DNA from: Pseudomonadota bacterium
Lineage (GTDB): Bacteria; Myxococcota_A; UBA9160; SZUA-336
Reading direction: 5' to 3'
Assembly: GCA_021295775.1 (NCBI GenBank)
Contig: JAGWBS010000016.1
Location: 2,368 to 37,012, forward strand
Length of the DNA stretch: 34,645 nucleotides
Shown: positions 1-12,190 of the stretch, piece by piece
Position numbering within the stretch: the first letter of the stretch is position 1
How the letters are laid out: each line of letters begins with the position of its first letter
Made by a program: the position numbers and the translations under genes
Notes under the pieces: generated by a model
The model's input: only the letters and a program-made list of their open reading frames with translations
Database searches by the model: none
What the model was told of the DNA's origin: nothing

Positions 1-101
1 GCCTTCTTGCGTGGCGCCTTCTTGCCGGGCGCCTTCTTCGGGGTCGCCTTCTTGCGAGTCGCCTGCTTGCGGGTCGCCTTCTTGCGGGTCGCCTTCTTGC
101 G
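1..101 (-). repeat. 15-bp tandem repeat encoding RKKAT units
   Basis: Six full copies and one partial copy of a 15-base unit (minus strand CGCAAGAAGGCGACC and variants) lie head to tail inside the lysine-rich gene. The first two copies are identical; later ones differ mainly in the arginine and threonine codons. In-frame 15-bp repeats can expand or contract without breaking the reading frame, so copy number may vary between strains. Confidence 0.85.
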
Positions 102-110
102 AGCTGCCAT
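1..110 (-). CDS. Lysine/alanine-repeat DNA-binding (histone H1-like) protein, N-terminal part
   Basis: Only the first 36 codons lie in the window; the gene runs off the left edge. After a Met-Ala-Ala start the protein consists of repeated five-residue units of the type RKKAT, later drifting to PKKAP and GKKAP, so it is extremely basic. Such tails are known in bacterial histone H1-like proteins and in HU proteins with lysine-rich extensions, where they bind DNA through charge. Which of these this is cannot be told without the missing C-terminal part. The ATG start is supported by a GAGG Shine-Dalgarno about 7 bases upstream and by a promoter further up. It is the last gene seen in the array and appears to be transcribed separately. 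Confidence 0.7.
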   Translation of the reverse strand, partial: MAARKKATRKKATRKQATRKKATPKKAPGKKAPRKK

Positions 111-307
111 GCTTTCCTCACCCCTCGATTGGTTGTGCTTCCTTTGCCCGATCGCTCTGGGTCAACGTCACGCGACGAAATCCGGCTCGAGCAGGCGCGG
201 GCAGCGTCCGATCCCGTCATCCGGCGTGTCGGTCAAGTCCGGTTTGTTCTTCAAACCGTGGTTTCCCGCCTAGAAACGGTCACTTCCACTGTCCGAACGC
301 GGCACAA

Positions 308-335
308 AGTAAACGGGGTTCAGTCCGGCTGTCAA
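308..335 (-). promoter_or_regulatory. Predicted sigma-70-type promoter for the lysine-repeat gene
   Basis: Reading the minus strand, a perfect TTGACA -35 box (330-335) is followed after 16 bases by TTTACT (308-313), which matches 4 of 6 bases of the -10 consensus. The expected start is near base 300, giving a leader of about 190 bases. The local AT content is higher than in the surrounding genes. This is the best promoter match seen in the window. Confidence 0.6.
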
Positions 336-417
336 TGAAGCCGCTGATTTTACGCGCGTAGGGACACACCTGTGCCGTGGATGCGGCAGGGAATGGTTCC
401 ACCGCGATGCGTCGGGC

Positions 418-435
418 AGAAAGCTCGAGCCGAGC
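418..435 (-). terminator. Weak terminator-like hairpin after the microprotein gene
   Basis: On the minus strand GCTCG-GCT-CGAGC forms a 5-bp stem with a 3-base loop, followed directly by TTTCT. It starts 6 bases after the stop of the 30-residue gene. The stem and U-tract are short, so it may be only a partial terminator. Confidence 0.3.
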
Positions 436-441
436 GCCGGT

Positions 442-534
442 TCAGCGCTTGCGCTTGTGCCGGTTGCGCGCGCGCAGCTTCTTGTACTTGTGCTTGCGCA
501 TCTTCTTCCGGCGCTTTTTGATCACGCTGCCCAT
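442..534 (-). CDS. AURKAIP1/COX24-domain (bS22/mS38-like) ribosomal microprotein, 30 aa
   Basis: This small gene encodes 30 residues starting MGSVIKKRRKKMRKHKYKKL and ending in a run of Arg, His and Lys. The MGSVIKKRRK start followed by KMRKHKxKKL is the signature of the bacterial AURKAIP1/COX24 family. That family is related to mitoribosomal mS38 and to the small-subunit protein bS22 first seen in mycobacterial ribosomes, where it binds rRNA near the decoding region. The start is an ATG preceded by CCGGAG. The stop is TGA. It has its own promoter about 25 bases upstream and a weak hairpin downstream, so it is likely expressed as a single gene. Family assignment is strong; placement on the ribosome in this organism is inferred. 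Confidence 0.85.
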   Translation of the reverse strand: MGSVIKKRRKKMRKHKYKKLRARNRHKRKR

Positions 535-559
535 GGGTGCTCCGGTTCGGCCGCCCGGG

Positions 560-588
560 ATAGTCAGCCGAGCACCGGGGCTTGTCAA
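560..588 (-). promoter_or_regulatory. Predicted promoter for the AURKAIP1/COX24-type gene
   Basis: On the minus strand a perfect TTGACA (583-588) is followed after 17 bases by GACTAT (560-565), which matches 3 of 6 -10 bases. Transcription would start near base 553, leaving a leader of about 20 bases that carries the CCGGAG ribosome-binding site. A separate promoter fits a ribosomal microprotein placed after genes of unrelated function. Confidence 0.5.
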
Positions 589-641
589 GCGCCCTCGAAG
601 TTTGAAGGCAGGGGATACGCTCGCTTCGAGAGATCCAGCCG

Positions 642-875
642 TCAGTGCTCGATGATTTCGAGAATGTAGCGCTTGTTCTCTTTGCCGCTGGCCGCGGCGA
701 GAATGGTGCGAATGGCGGAGGCGTGGGCACCGCCCTTGCCGATGACTGTCCGCAGATCTTCTTTGGCCACCGAAAGCTCGATCACATGCGCGTGATTGCC
801 CTGAATTTCGGTGATTTCCACGGCTTCGGGTCGGTCCACCAGCGCTTTCACGATCCGTTCAACCAGTTCCTTCAT
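642..875 (-). CDS. khpA: KhpA, KH-domain RNA-binding protein
   Basis: The 77-residue product is a single KH domain, the usual size of KhpA. It starts MKELVERIVKALVDRPEAVE and carries the RNA-gripping loop IGKGG near residues 45-49, followed by the helix HASAIRTIL. KhpA binds RNA, often together with KhpB (Jag/EloR), and influences cell size and ribosome biogenesis in Gram-positive bacteria. The ATG chosen has a GGGAG Shine-Dalgarno about 7 bases upstream and matches the family start. The frame stays open upstream into the ribE gap, so a longer form cannot be excluded. khpA is usually next to rpsP, rimM and trmD; here it follows ribE. Confidence 0.9.
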   Translation of the reverse strand: MKELVERIVKALVDRPEAVEITEIQGNHAHVIELSVAKEDLRTVIGKGGAHASAIRTILAAASGKENKRYILEIIEH

Positions 876-1026
876 TCCGCACTCCCGAATGGCCCGCAGG
901 CCATATCCACCGGGACCCCTCATGAGGGCGAGCAAGAACCTCTGCTGCAAGCCCGGAGACGCCTGCCGGAGCCCCGGCGGACCCGAGCGGAGCATTTTCC
1001 AGTGTCTCACCCCCAGGGTGCCGGGG

Positions 1027-1635
1027 TCAACGGTCGAGCGGCAGAGAGCGTTCCAGGTAGCGCAGAACGTACTTCCCCAGCACATCGGCCTCCAAATTGA
1101 CACGATCGCCGGGTCGTCTGCGTCCCAGGGTGGTTCTCTCCAGGGTGTGGGGAATGAGCGCCACTGCGAAGTCGTTCGCGCCTGGATCGACCACGGTGAG
1201 CGAGACTCCATCGACCGCGACCGAGCCCTTGGGGACCAGAAGTCGAGCGACCGTCTCCTCGCACGCGATCCGCATGCGGACATCGTCGCCCTCGCGCCGG
1301 ACCTCCCGAACCGTTCCCACTCCGTCCACGTGTCCCTGAACGATGTGTCCGTCGAAACGGCCGTCGGCCGGCATGGCACGCTCGAGGTTGACCGGATCGC
1401 CGACCGAACGGTCCCCGAGAGCGGTCAGGCTCAGAGTCTCCGGAACGGCTTGGAAAGCCAGGTGGCCGTCCCGATTGCCCGTGACCGTGAGGCAGCAGCC
1501 ATCCAGCGCCACGCTGTCCCCCGTCCGCACGCCCGCCGCCAGCGCGGCCCCGGCCTCGACTTCCAGATCGATTCGCGCCGGTTTCCGGTCGAGCGCCTGG
1601 ATGGACCCGATCCCTTCGACGATCCCGGTGAACAT
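1027..1635 (-). CDS. ribE: Riboflavin synthase, alpha subunit
   Basis: The 202-residue protein begins with the family hallmark MFTGIVEGIGSIQAL. It has two tandem lumazine-binding barrels, roughly residues 1-95 and 96-195, seen as the repeated motifs DSVALDGCCLTV and GSVAVDGVSLTVV. The enzyme dismutates two molecules of 6,7-dimethyl-8-ribityllumazine to riboflavin in the cytoplasm. The second repeat begins with DGHIVQGHVDGVGTV, also typical. It lies 23 bases after thrC with only a weak Shine-Dalgarno. No other riboflavin gene (ribD, ribBA, ribH) and no FMN riboswitch is seen nearby, so it looks like a passenger in this array. Symbol use varies (ribE or ribC). Confidence 0.95.
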   Translation of the reverse strand: MFTGIVEGIGSIQALDRKPARIDLEVEAGAALAAGVRTGDSVALDGCCLTVTGNRDGHLAFQAVPETLSLTALGDRSVGDPVNLERAMPADGRFDGHIVQGHVDGVGTVREVRREGDDVRMRIACEETVARLLVPKGSVAVDGVSLTVVDPGANDFAVALIPHTLERTTLGRRRPGDRVNLEADVLGKYVLRYLERSLPLDR

Positions 1636-1658
1636 TCTGGGTTCAGTCCGCCCCGCGC

Positions 1659-3017
1659 TCAGGAGCGCCGATCGATCTCCTGCATGACTCGATCGCGCAC
1701 GCGGCCATAATCCGCGGCCAGGTCGATCGGACGGTTGGCCCCTGTCGAGTCGATATCGGGCAGCCGGTGCCGGTGGTAGGCCACTTTGAAGTCCGTGAAC
1801 TTCAGGCCGTTCGCGGTCGAGATCACCACCACCCGATCGGTCGCCCCGATCTCTCCCCGCGAGCGCAGCTTGCGCAACGCCGCCAGGGCCACGCCCGTGT
1901 GCGGACAGTTGAACAGGCCCGTGCGGTCGGCATGCGCCACCGACTCCGCGATTTCCTGCTCGCTCACCTGCTCGACCACGCCCTCGAAGCGCTGCAGGGT
2001 GTCGATGGCCTTGGGGTACGACACCGGGTTTCCGATCTGGATCGCGCTGGCGAGCGTGGGACGCGCCATCACCGGCTCGAACTTCTCGAAGCCGCTCCGA
2101 TAGCTGAGGTAGAGAGGGTTGGCCCGCTCGGCCTGCGCACAGGCGATGCGCGGCAGCCTGTCGATGATCCCCAACTCCAGGAACTCGAGCAGCCCCTTGC
2201 CCAACGCCGAAACGTTACCCAGGTTGCCTCCGGGAACGACGATCCAGTCGGGCACCTGCCAGTCGAACTGCTGGACGATTTCCATCCCGACGGTCTTCTG
2301 GCCCTCGATGCGCAGCGAATTCATCGAGTTCGCCAGGTAGATGCCGTCGCGCTCGGCGATCTCCTGCACGATCGCCATGCAGCCATCGAAGTCGGTGTCC
2401 AGGGACAGCGTGATGGCCCCGTTGGCCACGGGCTGTATGAGCTGGGCGATCGAGACTTTGTCGCGCGGCAGCAGGACGATCGCCGGAATCCCGGCATAGG
2501 CCGCGTAGGCCGCCAGCGCCGCGGACGTGTCGCCGGTCGAGGCGCAGGCCACGGCCGGGATCCCCTGCCCACGGTGGATCATCTCGTTCACCACCGAAAC
2601 CAGCACCGTCATGCCCAGGTCCTTGAAGCTGCCGGTGTGGGTGTTGCCACACAGCTTGATCCACAGGTCCTCGATGTCCAGCGCCTGGCCCAGGCGTCGC
2701 GCCCAGAACAGGTTCGTGTGGCCCTCGAACATCGACACGATGTTCTCGTCGGCGACGACGGGGCAGACGAGTTCCCGCTTTCCCCAGACCCCACTTCCGT
2801 AAGGCCACTCCGTGGTGTGGCTGCGGTCCTCGAAGAGCTGTTTCCAATCCGCCGCAGAGCGGACCTTCAGCCGTTGCATGTCGTGCTGTACGGTCAGCAG
2901 CCCCTCCGTCTCCGGGTCGCGGTAGATCACCTCCGTCAGCGGCCAGCGTCTCTCGCCGCCGCTCTCGAAGGGCTCGAACCAGCAACGCGCATCGGCAGCG
3001 GGACCAAAATCGTCCAT
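1659..3017 (-). CDS. thrC: Threonine synthase
   Basis: The 452-residue PLP enzyme converts O-phosphohomoserine to threonine. The PLP-binding lysine is Lys132 in [12 protein letters not shown], and the serine/threonine-rich phosphate site [15 protein letters not shown] follows at about residues 157-171. The glycine loop [16 protein letters not shown] is also present. The N-terminal extension of about 80 residues is normal for this family. It starts with ATG one base after the hom stop (TGAGATG), so the two are translationally coupled and supply consecutive steps of the threonine branch. Nothing in the sequence suggests a defect. Confidence 0.95.
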   Translation of the reverse strand: MDDFGPAADARCWFEPFESGGERRWPLTEVIYRDPETEGLLTVQHDMQRLKVRSAADWKQLFEDRSHTTEWPYGSGVWGKRELVCPVVADENIVSMFEGHTNLFWARRLGQALDIEDLWIKLCGNTHTGSFKDLGMTVLVSVVNEMIHRGQGIPAVACASTGDTSAALAAYAAYAGIPAIVLLPRDKVSIAQLIQPVANGAITLSLDTDFDGCMAIVQEIAERDGIYLANSMNSLRIEGQKTVGMEIVQQFDWQVPDWIVVPGGNLGNVSALGKGLLEFLELGIIDRLPRIACAQAERANPLYLSYRSGFEKFEPVMARPTLASAIQIGNPVSYPKAIDTLQRFEGVVEQVSEQEIAESVAHADRTGLFNCPHTGVALAALRKLRSRGEIGATDRVVVISTANGLKFTDFKVAYHRHRLPDIDSTGANRPIDLAADYGRVRDRVMQEIDRRS

Positions 3018-3018
3018 C

Positions 3019-4299
3019 TCAGATCTCCTTTTCGATCCGGATGACGTGGGAAGCGCTCGCCGCGCTCCCGATCAAGGCCAGGGCCGAGTCCAGCGCGGCG
3101 CGGCTCGTCTCCCCGGTGGTCAGCGTCAGGTCCTCGCCGGGGGGGCTCTCGAGCGAGACGAGCGGGACGCCGTGCTCCGCAAGCGCCACCGAGACGCGGC
3201 GGGAGCGATCCTCCTCCCCCAGCTCCAGCCGGACGAAATACTCTCCGCGTTCTTGGTCGGACGAAAGCAGGCCCGAGGGTTCGAGCCGGTGCGTCCCCAG
3301 CGGCGGGACGCGCAGGGCCACCCCGAGCCGGCGGGCGCGCGCGAGCTCCATCAGGTCCGCCACCACCGCACTGGCGGTGGGCAGCGATCCCGCGCCGGCT
3401 CCGTAGTAGAGCGTGGGGCCCGACATCTTTCCCCGCACCTCGATGGCGTTCATGGAGCCGTCGACTCCGGCCAGGACGCTGCCCGTGGGGATCAGCGTCG
3501 GCTCGACCCGCGCTTCGACGCCGGTGTCCAGGCGCCGCGCGCTGGCGAGCAGTTTGATGCGCAGGCCCATTCGCCGCGCCGCCCGAATATCGGCGGGGGC
3601 GATGAGCTGAATCCCGCGGCTGTAGAAATCGCCGGGGCGCGCGTGCACCCCGAACGCGAGCCCCAGCAGGATGGCCAGCTTGTGGGCCGAATCGGTGCCG
3701 TCCACGTCGAAGGTCGGGTCGGCCTCGGCGTAGCCGAGTTCCTGGGCGCGCTTCAAGCAAGCTTCGTAGGGCTCGCCGTCGCTCTCCATCGAACTCAGGA
3801 TGTAATTGCAGGTGCCGTTCACGATTCCGCGCAGCGCGAACAGACGGTCGGCGCACAGACCCTCGCGCAGGGCCCGCAGCACCGGAATGGTGCCTCCCAC
3901 GCTGGCCTCGAAAGCGACCGGCGCGCCGTGGGTTTCGGCCAGGGCGTAGATCTCGGCGCCCTTGTGCGCGAGGAGTGCCTTGTTCGCCGTCACCACGCCC
4001 TTGCCGGCCTCGAGCGCCGACGTCACCACCTGGGCCGCGATCGTCGTTCCTCCGATCAGTTCCACGACCAGATCGATCGCTTCGTCTTCCACCAGCGCCT
4101 TGAAGTCGCGACTGAGCCGGTAGCCTTCCAGAGACACTCCTCGGTCCGTCTCCAGGTCGACGTCGGCGATGTGAGCCAGCCGAAGCGGAAAGCCCAGACG
4201 CGCTTCGATCTCGTCTGCGTGTTCCCGGAATACGCGCACCACCCCGGTGCCGATCGTACCCAGGCCCACCAGGCCCACGCCGATTCCCGAACTAGCCAT
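3019..4299 (-). CDS. hom: Homoserine dehydrogenase with ACT domain
   Basis: The 426-residue protein reduces aspartate semialdehyde to homoserine with NAD(P)H. An N-terminal Rossmann fold shows [13 protein letters not shown] at about residues 9-21. The catalytic domain contains [17 protein letters not shown], the family signature [11 protein letters not shown] and the segment [14 protein letters not shown]-terminal ACT domain (about residues 345-426, [19 protein letters not shown]) probably senses threonine, as in other monofunctional enzymes. There is no fused aspartokinase. The ATG lies inside the last codons of the aminotransferase gene (8-base overlap), which implies coupled translation in an alaC-hom-thrC unit. 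Confidence 0.95.
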   Translation of the reverse strand: MASSGIGVGLVGLGTIGTGVVRVFREHADEIEARLGFPLRLAHIADVDLETDRGVSLEGYRLSRDFKALVEDEAIDLVVELIGGTTIAAQVVTSALEAGKGVVTANKALLAHKGAEIYALAETHGAPVAFEASVGGTIPVLRALREGLCADRLFALRGIVNGTCNYILSSMESDGEPYEACLKRAQELGYAEADPTFDVDGTDSAHKLAILLGLAFGVHARPGDFYSRGIQLIAPADIRAARRMGLRIKLLASARRLDTGVEARVEPTLIPTGSVLAGVDGSMNAIEVRGKMSGPTLYYGAGAGSLPTASAVVADLMELARARRLGVALRVPPLGTHRLEPSGLLSSDQERGEYFVRLELGEEDRSRRVSVALAEHGVPLVSLESPPGEDLTLTTGETSRAALDSALALIGSAASASHVIRIEKEI

Positions 4300-5464
4300 G
4301 CCGGAGCAGCCTGCGAATCCCGCGCACCGCCTGCCGGATTCGATGCGTGTTCTCGACCAGCGCGAAGCGCACGTAGCCCTCGCCCGACGGTCCGAAGCCC
4401 ACCCCGGGAGAGACCGCCACGTCGGCCTTTTCGAGCAGGAGCTTCGAGAACTCGAGCGAGCCCATGGCGGCGTGCGTCTCGGGCAGCGGCGCCCATACGA
4501 ACATGGTCGCCAGCGGTTTGTCGATCTTCCAATCCGCCTGCTCCAGGCCTTCGACCAGCGCGTCGCGGCGCGCCCGGTAGTCGTCCACGATCTCGCGAAC
4601 GCAGTCCTGGGCTCCGTCGAGCGCGATGATCGAGGCGATCTGGATCGGCTGGAACACCCCGTAGTCGAGATAGCTCTTCACGCGCGCCAGGATGTTGATC
4701 AGCTCGGGGTTGCCGGCCGCAAAGCCGATGCGCCAGCCGGCCATGGCGTGCGACTTGGACAGCGAGGTGAACTCGATCGTCATTTCAGCCGCGCCGGGAA
4801 CCTGCAGCGCGCTGGGCGGTTCGTAGCCGTCGTAGCAGATCTCGGCATAGGCGAAATCGTGGACCAGCACCATCCCGTGCTCGCGGCAGAACTCCACCAG
4901 CCGTGTCATGAACGCCAGGTCGACCGTCTCGGTGGTCGGATTGTGCGGAAACGAGGCGATCAGCATCTTGGGCCGGGGCCAGGACTGCGAAACGGCCTCG
5001 CCCAAACGGTCGATCAGCCCATCGAGAGGGGCGAGCGGGATGCGCTGCAGGTCGCCACCCGCGATGACCACCGAAAAGCCGTGGATCGGGTACGCCGGAT
5101 CGGGGCACAGGACGGTGTCCCCGCGCTGGATCATTCCCATCACGAAGTGGGAGAGTCCCTCCTTGGCGCCGATGGTGGCGATCACCTGAGAGTCGGGGTC
5201 GAGTTCCACGGCGTAGCGCCGCCGGTACCCGCGCGCCATGGCCCGCCGCAGGTTCGGGATCCCGCGCGAGGCCGAATAGTGGTGGTTACGGGGGTCGCGG
5301 GCCGCCTCGACCAGCTTGTCCACGATGTGATCCGGCGTCGGGTGGTTCGGGTTCCCGAAGCCCAGATCGATCACGTCCTGGCCGCGCCGGCGCGCCTCGG
5401 CCTTGAGCTCGTTCACCACACTGAGCACGTAGGGAGGCAGGCGATCGAGCTTTTCGCTGCGCAT
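4292..5464 (-). CDS. alaC: PLP aminotransferase, AlaC type (glutamate-pyruvate)
   Basis: The 390-residue class I/II aminotransferase closely follows the AlaC subfamily: RLPPYVLSVVNELKAEARRR at the start, then YSASRGIPNLRRA, TIGAKEGLSH and PDPAYPIHGFSVV. The PLP lysine is Lys237 in TSLSKSHAMAGWRIGF, and the phosphate-binding and substrate arginines are in typical places. AlaC makes alanine from pyruvate and glutamate. Related enzymes of this clade act on aspartate or LL-diaminopimelate, so the substrate is not certain. The gene precedes and overlaps hom, an order also found in deltaproteobacteria. The start is an ATG 66 bases after recG; only a weak -35/-10 pair (TTGCGA, TACTCT) is visible in that gap. 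Confidence 0.88.
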   Translation of the reverse strand: MRSEKLDRLPPYVLSVVNELKAEARRRGQDVIDLGFGNPNHPTPDHIVDKLVEAARDPRNHHYSASRGIPNLRRAMARGYRRRYAVELDPDSQVIATIGAKEGLSHFVMGMIQRGDTVLCPDPAYPIHGFSVVIAGGDLQRIPLAPLDGLIDRLGEAVSQSWPRPKMLIASFPHNPTTETVDLAFMTRLVEFCREHGMVLVHDFAYAEICYDGYEPPSALQVPGAAEMTIEFTSLSKSHAMAGWRIGFAAGNPELINILARVKSYLDYGVFQPIQIASIIALDGAQDCVREIVDDYRARRDALVEGLEQADWKIDKPLATMFVWAPLPETHAAMGSLEFSKLLLEKADVAVSPGVGFGPSGEGYVRFALVENTHRIRQAVRGIRRLLRHG

Positions 5465-5530
5465 AGGCTGGGCAGAGTATGCGACCGAATAGGGCCTCGC
5501 AAACGGCGCCGGGTCGTCGCAGCCGACCGC

Positions 5531-7893
5531 TCAGAGCACGCCGGAGAAATCCAGCCGGCGTCCCCAGCGGCGTTCGACCGCGTCCCTCAGGCGCGGGGAG
5601 AGATCGAGCTGCGGATCCCGCTCGAGCGATTCCCGCGCGGCGGCGCGCGCCAGCTCGATCAACTCCGAATGACGGACCAGATCGGCCAGACGCAGGTCGG
5701 GCAGCCGGCCCGCCTGGCGCGTCCCCAGCCAGTGGCCCGGGCCCCGGATCCGCAGATCCTCCTCGGCGATGTCGAAGCCGCTGTCGCTCGACTCGAGCAC
5801 GGCCAGGCGCCGAAAGGCGCCCTCGCCCTTGGGATCGCCGATCAGCAACGCCGTCCCCGGGCGCTGGCCGCGTCCCACGCGTCCCCGGAGCTGATGGAGC
5901 TGGGCCAGCCCGAAACGCTCGGCGTGCTGAACGACCAGCAGAGTCGCCCGCGGTACGTCGACGCCGACTTCGATCACCGTCGTCGACACCAGCACACTCA
6001 GATCCCCGGAGGCGAAGCGCCGCATGATCTCGACCCGGTCCTCCGCAGGCATCCGCCCGTGCAAGAGCGCGATGCGCGCCTCCGGCAGAGCCCGTCGCAG
6101 GCGCTGATAGCCGCGGGTGGCGTCTTTGAGATCCTGGGTCTCCGACTCCTCGATCAGGGGGTGGACCACGTAGACCTGCTCTCCCCGGGCGAGCGTCGCC
6201 TTGACCGCGTCGAACACCTGCCGGCCTTCGCCGGGCCCCACCACGCGCGTGGTGACCGGAGCGCGTCCCGGGGGGCGCTGCCGGATCAGCGAGTGGTCCA
6301 GATCTCCGAACAGGGTCAGGGCCAGCGTGCGCGGGATGGGCGTGGCGGACATGGACAGCACGTGCGGCTGCTCGCCCTTGGATGCGAGCGTCTGGCGCTG
6401 CTCGACTCCGAAGCGCTGCTGCTCGTCGATCACGACCAGCCCCAGACGGGGAAGCCGCACGCTCCCGGCCAGCAGCGCGTGCGTGCCGATGACGATCGCG
6501 ATCTCCCCCAGCGTCAGCAGGCGCGTCAGCGAGCGCCGCTCGGCGGCCGGCGTGCTGCCGGTCAGGAGCGCGACCCGCAGCCCCAGCGGCTCCGCGAGCT
6601 GCCGGAACGTCGCGAAGTGCTGCTCGGCCAGGATCTCGGTGGGAGCGAGCACGGCCGAGAGCGCGCCGCTGTGGTGAGCCGCGACACCGGCCAGCACGGC
6701 GAGTACGGTCTTGCCGGTCCCGACGTCGCCGATCAGCATGCGGTTCATCGGATGCGCCCGCGCCAGGTCGGATGCGATCTCGCCCCAGGCCGTGCTCTGG
6801 TCGCCGGTCAGTTCGAACGGAAGACTCCCGATCGCCTGGCGCAAAGCGCTCCCGGTCGAGTCGAAGCTCTTCGCGACCCGGGCCCCGCGCGCCTTTCGGC
6901 GCAGTTCCAGCCCGACCTGCAGCAGGAACAGTTCTTCTGCCGCCAGCCTCCGGTGGTAGGCGGAGTTGCGCTCCTCCAACTCCCCGGGTTCCAGGTGCGC
7001 TCCCGGCTCGTGCACCTGCGCCAGCGCCTGACCCACCTCCGGAAGATCGGCCCGGCGGGCGTGAGCCTGCGGCAGCCACTGGGCGACCAGATCGCTGGCG
7101 TATTCGACGGACGCCTGCACCAGACGCCGCAACGTCCGCGGCGGGACTCCCTCGACGGACGGATAGACCGGAACGATCCGCTCCAGCGATTCCGGCGGCG
7201 CCTGCTCGCCGAGCAGCTCGATGTCGGGATGATGGAGTTCCTTAGAATAGCGGTAACGCCGCACGTCGCCGGCGACCAGCAGGCGCTGGCCCGGGCGGAT
7301 GCGGTCTCGAAAGTGCTCGATCCCGCGAAACCACTTCAGCGAAACGGCCGAGCTGCCGTCGCCCAGCACCACCTCGAGAACCCGCCGGCCGTTGCGCAGC
7401 TGCGCCACGTGGGTGCGGACCACCGAGCCGGTGAAGCAGGCCGCGCGTCCGACTTCGAGTTCCTGGATCGGGCGCAGGTTGCGCCGGTCCTCGTAGACCC
7501 GAGGCAGGAAGAACAGCAGGTCTTCGACGCTGTGGATGTGCTTGCGCGCCAGCGACCGCGCGGTCTTCGGACCGATCCCCGGGATGCGCTCGGTGGGCTG
7601 GCCCAGGGCCCGCGAAGCGTAGTCCGGGTGCAGGAGCGGCTCGAGCCCCCGGCCCAGCTTGCGGATTTCGAAGGCGTCCGGTTCGGCGCCCCCCAGCCGC
7701 TCCGCGGCGGCCGCGAAGCGCCGCTTCGCCTCGGGAGGGATGCGCAGTTCCGCCGCGCGCTGCAGGGCTCCGCCCAGCGTGCCGGCGAGATCGCGTACGC
7801 GCTCCCGGCTGTCGGGGTGGAGGAGGACGAATTCGAGCGGACCGCGCACCGCCTGCGCCGAGCGCTCGAAGAGCGACGTCTGCGCGCCAACCG

Positions 7894-7897
<4 letters not shown>
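5531..7897 (-). CDS. recG: ATP-dependent DNA helicase RecG
   Basis: RecG remodels stalled replication forks and Holliday junctions. From the chosen TTG the protein has 788 residues: an N-terminal extension of about 110 residues, a helix-hairpin-helix-like [15 protein letters not shown], the wedge OB domain, then the superfamily 2 helicase. Motifs seen are I (GDVGTGKT), Ia ([12 protein letters not shown]), II (DEQQRFGV, where DEQH is commonest), III ([13 protein letters not shown]) and VI (QLRGRVGRG). The frame stays open far upstream as a shadow of carB. I chose the TTG that overlaps the carB stop (TTGA), because other genes here use the same junction; an internal GTG 20 codons on is the alternative. 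Confidence 0.92.
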
Positions 7898-11065
<3,168 letters not shown>

Positions 11066-11073
<8 letters not shown>

Positions 11074-12190
11074 GGAAGGACTCGATCATGCTGCGGAAGC
11101 GGGTGAACAGCCCGGCGGCGTCGTGCGGTCCGGGAGAAGCCTCGGGGTGGTACTGGACCGAGAACAGCGGCAGCCGCTTGTGGCGGATTCCCTCCGGAGT
11201 TCCGTCGTTCAGGTTGGTGTGGGTGATTTCGATGTCGGGGTCGCGGGCGAGCGAGTCGGGGTCGATCGCGAAGCCGTGGTTCTCGGACGCGATCGCCACC
11301 CGGCCCTGCGCGGCGTCGAAAGCGGGCTGGTTGGCCCCGTGGTGGCCGAAGCGCAACTTTCGGGTGCGCCCCCCGAGAGCCAGGGCCAGAATCTGGTGGC
11401 CCAGGCAGATCCCGAACATCGGGCGCTGCCCCAGCAGTTCCCGGACGCTCGAGATGGCGTACTCCACCGCGGCGGGATCGCCGGGCCCGTTGGACAGGAA
11501 AATGCCGTCCGGATCGTCCGCCAGCACCTCGGAGGCGGAGGTTCGGGCCGGAACGACGCGCACGTCGAGTCCGGCCCCGACCAGTTCGCGCAGGATATTG
11601 CGCTTGATCCCGAAGTCGAACGCGACCACCCGGTAGCGGCGTTCGTGCTGCACCGGCCGAGAGTCCCAGTCGCCGGCCTCGGTCCAGTCGTAGGCGGACG
11701 GGCAGGTCACTTCGTCGACCAGATTCCGCCCTTCCATCGACGGAATTCGCGAAGCCCGATCGCGCAGCTCCCCGGGATCGAACTCTCCGTGGACCAGCAC
11801 GCCGTTGACCGCGCCGGCGGTTCGGATGCGACGCACCAGGGACCTCGTATCGATTCCTGAAATCCCAGGTATTCCATGCCTTTGCAGGTATTCGTTCAAC
11901 GATTCCCTGGAGCGCCAGTTCGACCCGAAATGGTTATGGCTGCGGACGGCGAAGCCCCGCAGGTGCAGCCCCGACGACTCCTCGTCCTGCGGATTCGTGC
12001 CCGTGTTGCCGATCTCCGGGTAGGTCATGCAGACGATCTGGCCGGCGTACGAGGGATCGGTGAGGATCTCCTGGTAGCCGGTCATTCCGGTGTGGAAGAC
12101 CACCTCTCCTTCGCCGGCGGCTTCGGCTCCGAAGGCCTCGCCCCGGTAAGCGGTGCCGTCGGCCAGCACCAGCCACGCGTCCCGACTCAT
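11066..12190 (-). CDS. carA: Carbamoyl-phosphate synthase, small (glutaminase) subunit
   Basis: The 374-residue subunit hydrolyses glutamine and channels ammonia to CarB. The N-terminal CPSase domain shows [20 protein letters not shown]. The class I amidotransferase domain has the nucleophile Cys262 in FGICLGHQ and the catalytic pair His348 and Glu350 in QYHPEAS. The frame remains open upstream through pyrC, but the ATG chosen overlaps the pyrC stop as ATGA and gives the family start ([19 protein letters not shown]). It belongs to the pyrR-B-C-A-B cluster, so it should be repressed with the pyrimidine genes. Confidence 0.96.

Larger units (their letters stand above)
111..441 (-). other. Intergenic leader region upstream of the lysine-repeat gene
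   Basis: This 331-base stretch has no convincing gene. Read on the minus strand it holds a weak terminator-like hairpin just after the microprotein gene, a good sigma-70-type promoter (308-335) and then roughly 190 bases of probable untranslated leader. The leader contains a perfect 6-bp inverted repeat, GGTTTG/CAAACC with a 5-base loop (241-257), and ends in a GAGG ribosome-binding site. Open frames on the plus strand here are antisense and resemble no known protein. Confidence 0.55.

Noticed and set aside
1..101. CRISPR-like or non-coding tandem repeat
   Set aside because: The units are 15 bases with no spacers, keep one reading frame, and encode a typical lysine-rich tail with a start codon and ribosome-binding site.
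6412..6434. Unusual DEQQ in place of DEQH in RecG motif II as a loss-of-function change
   Set aside because: The acidic Asp-Glu pair that binds magnesium is intact and all other motifs are normal, so the enzyme is probably active.
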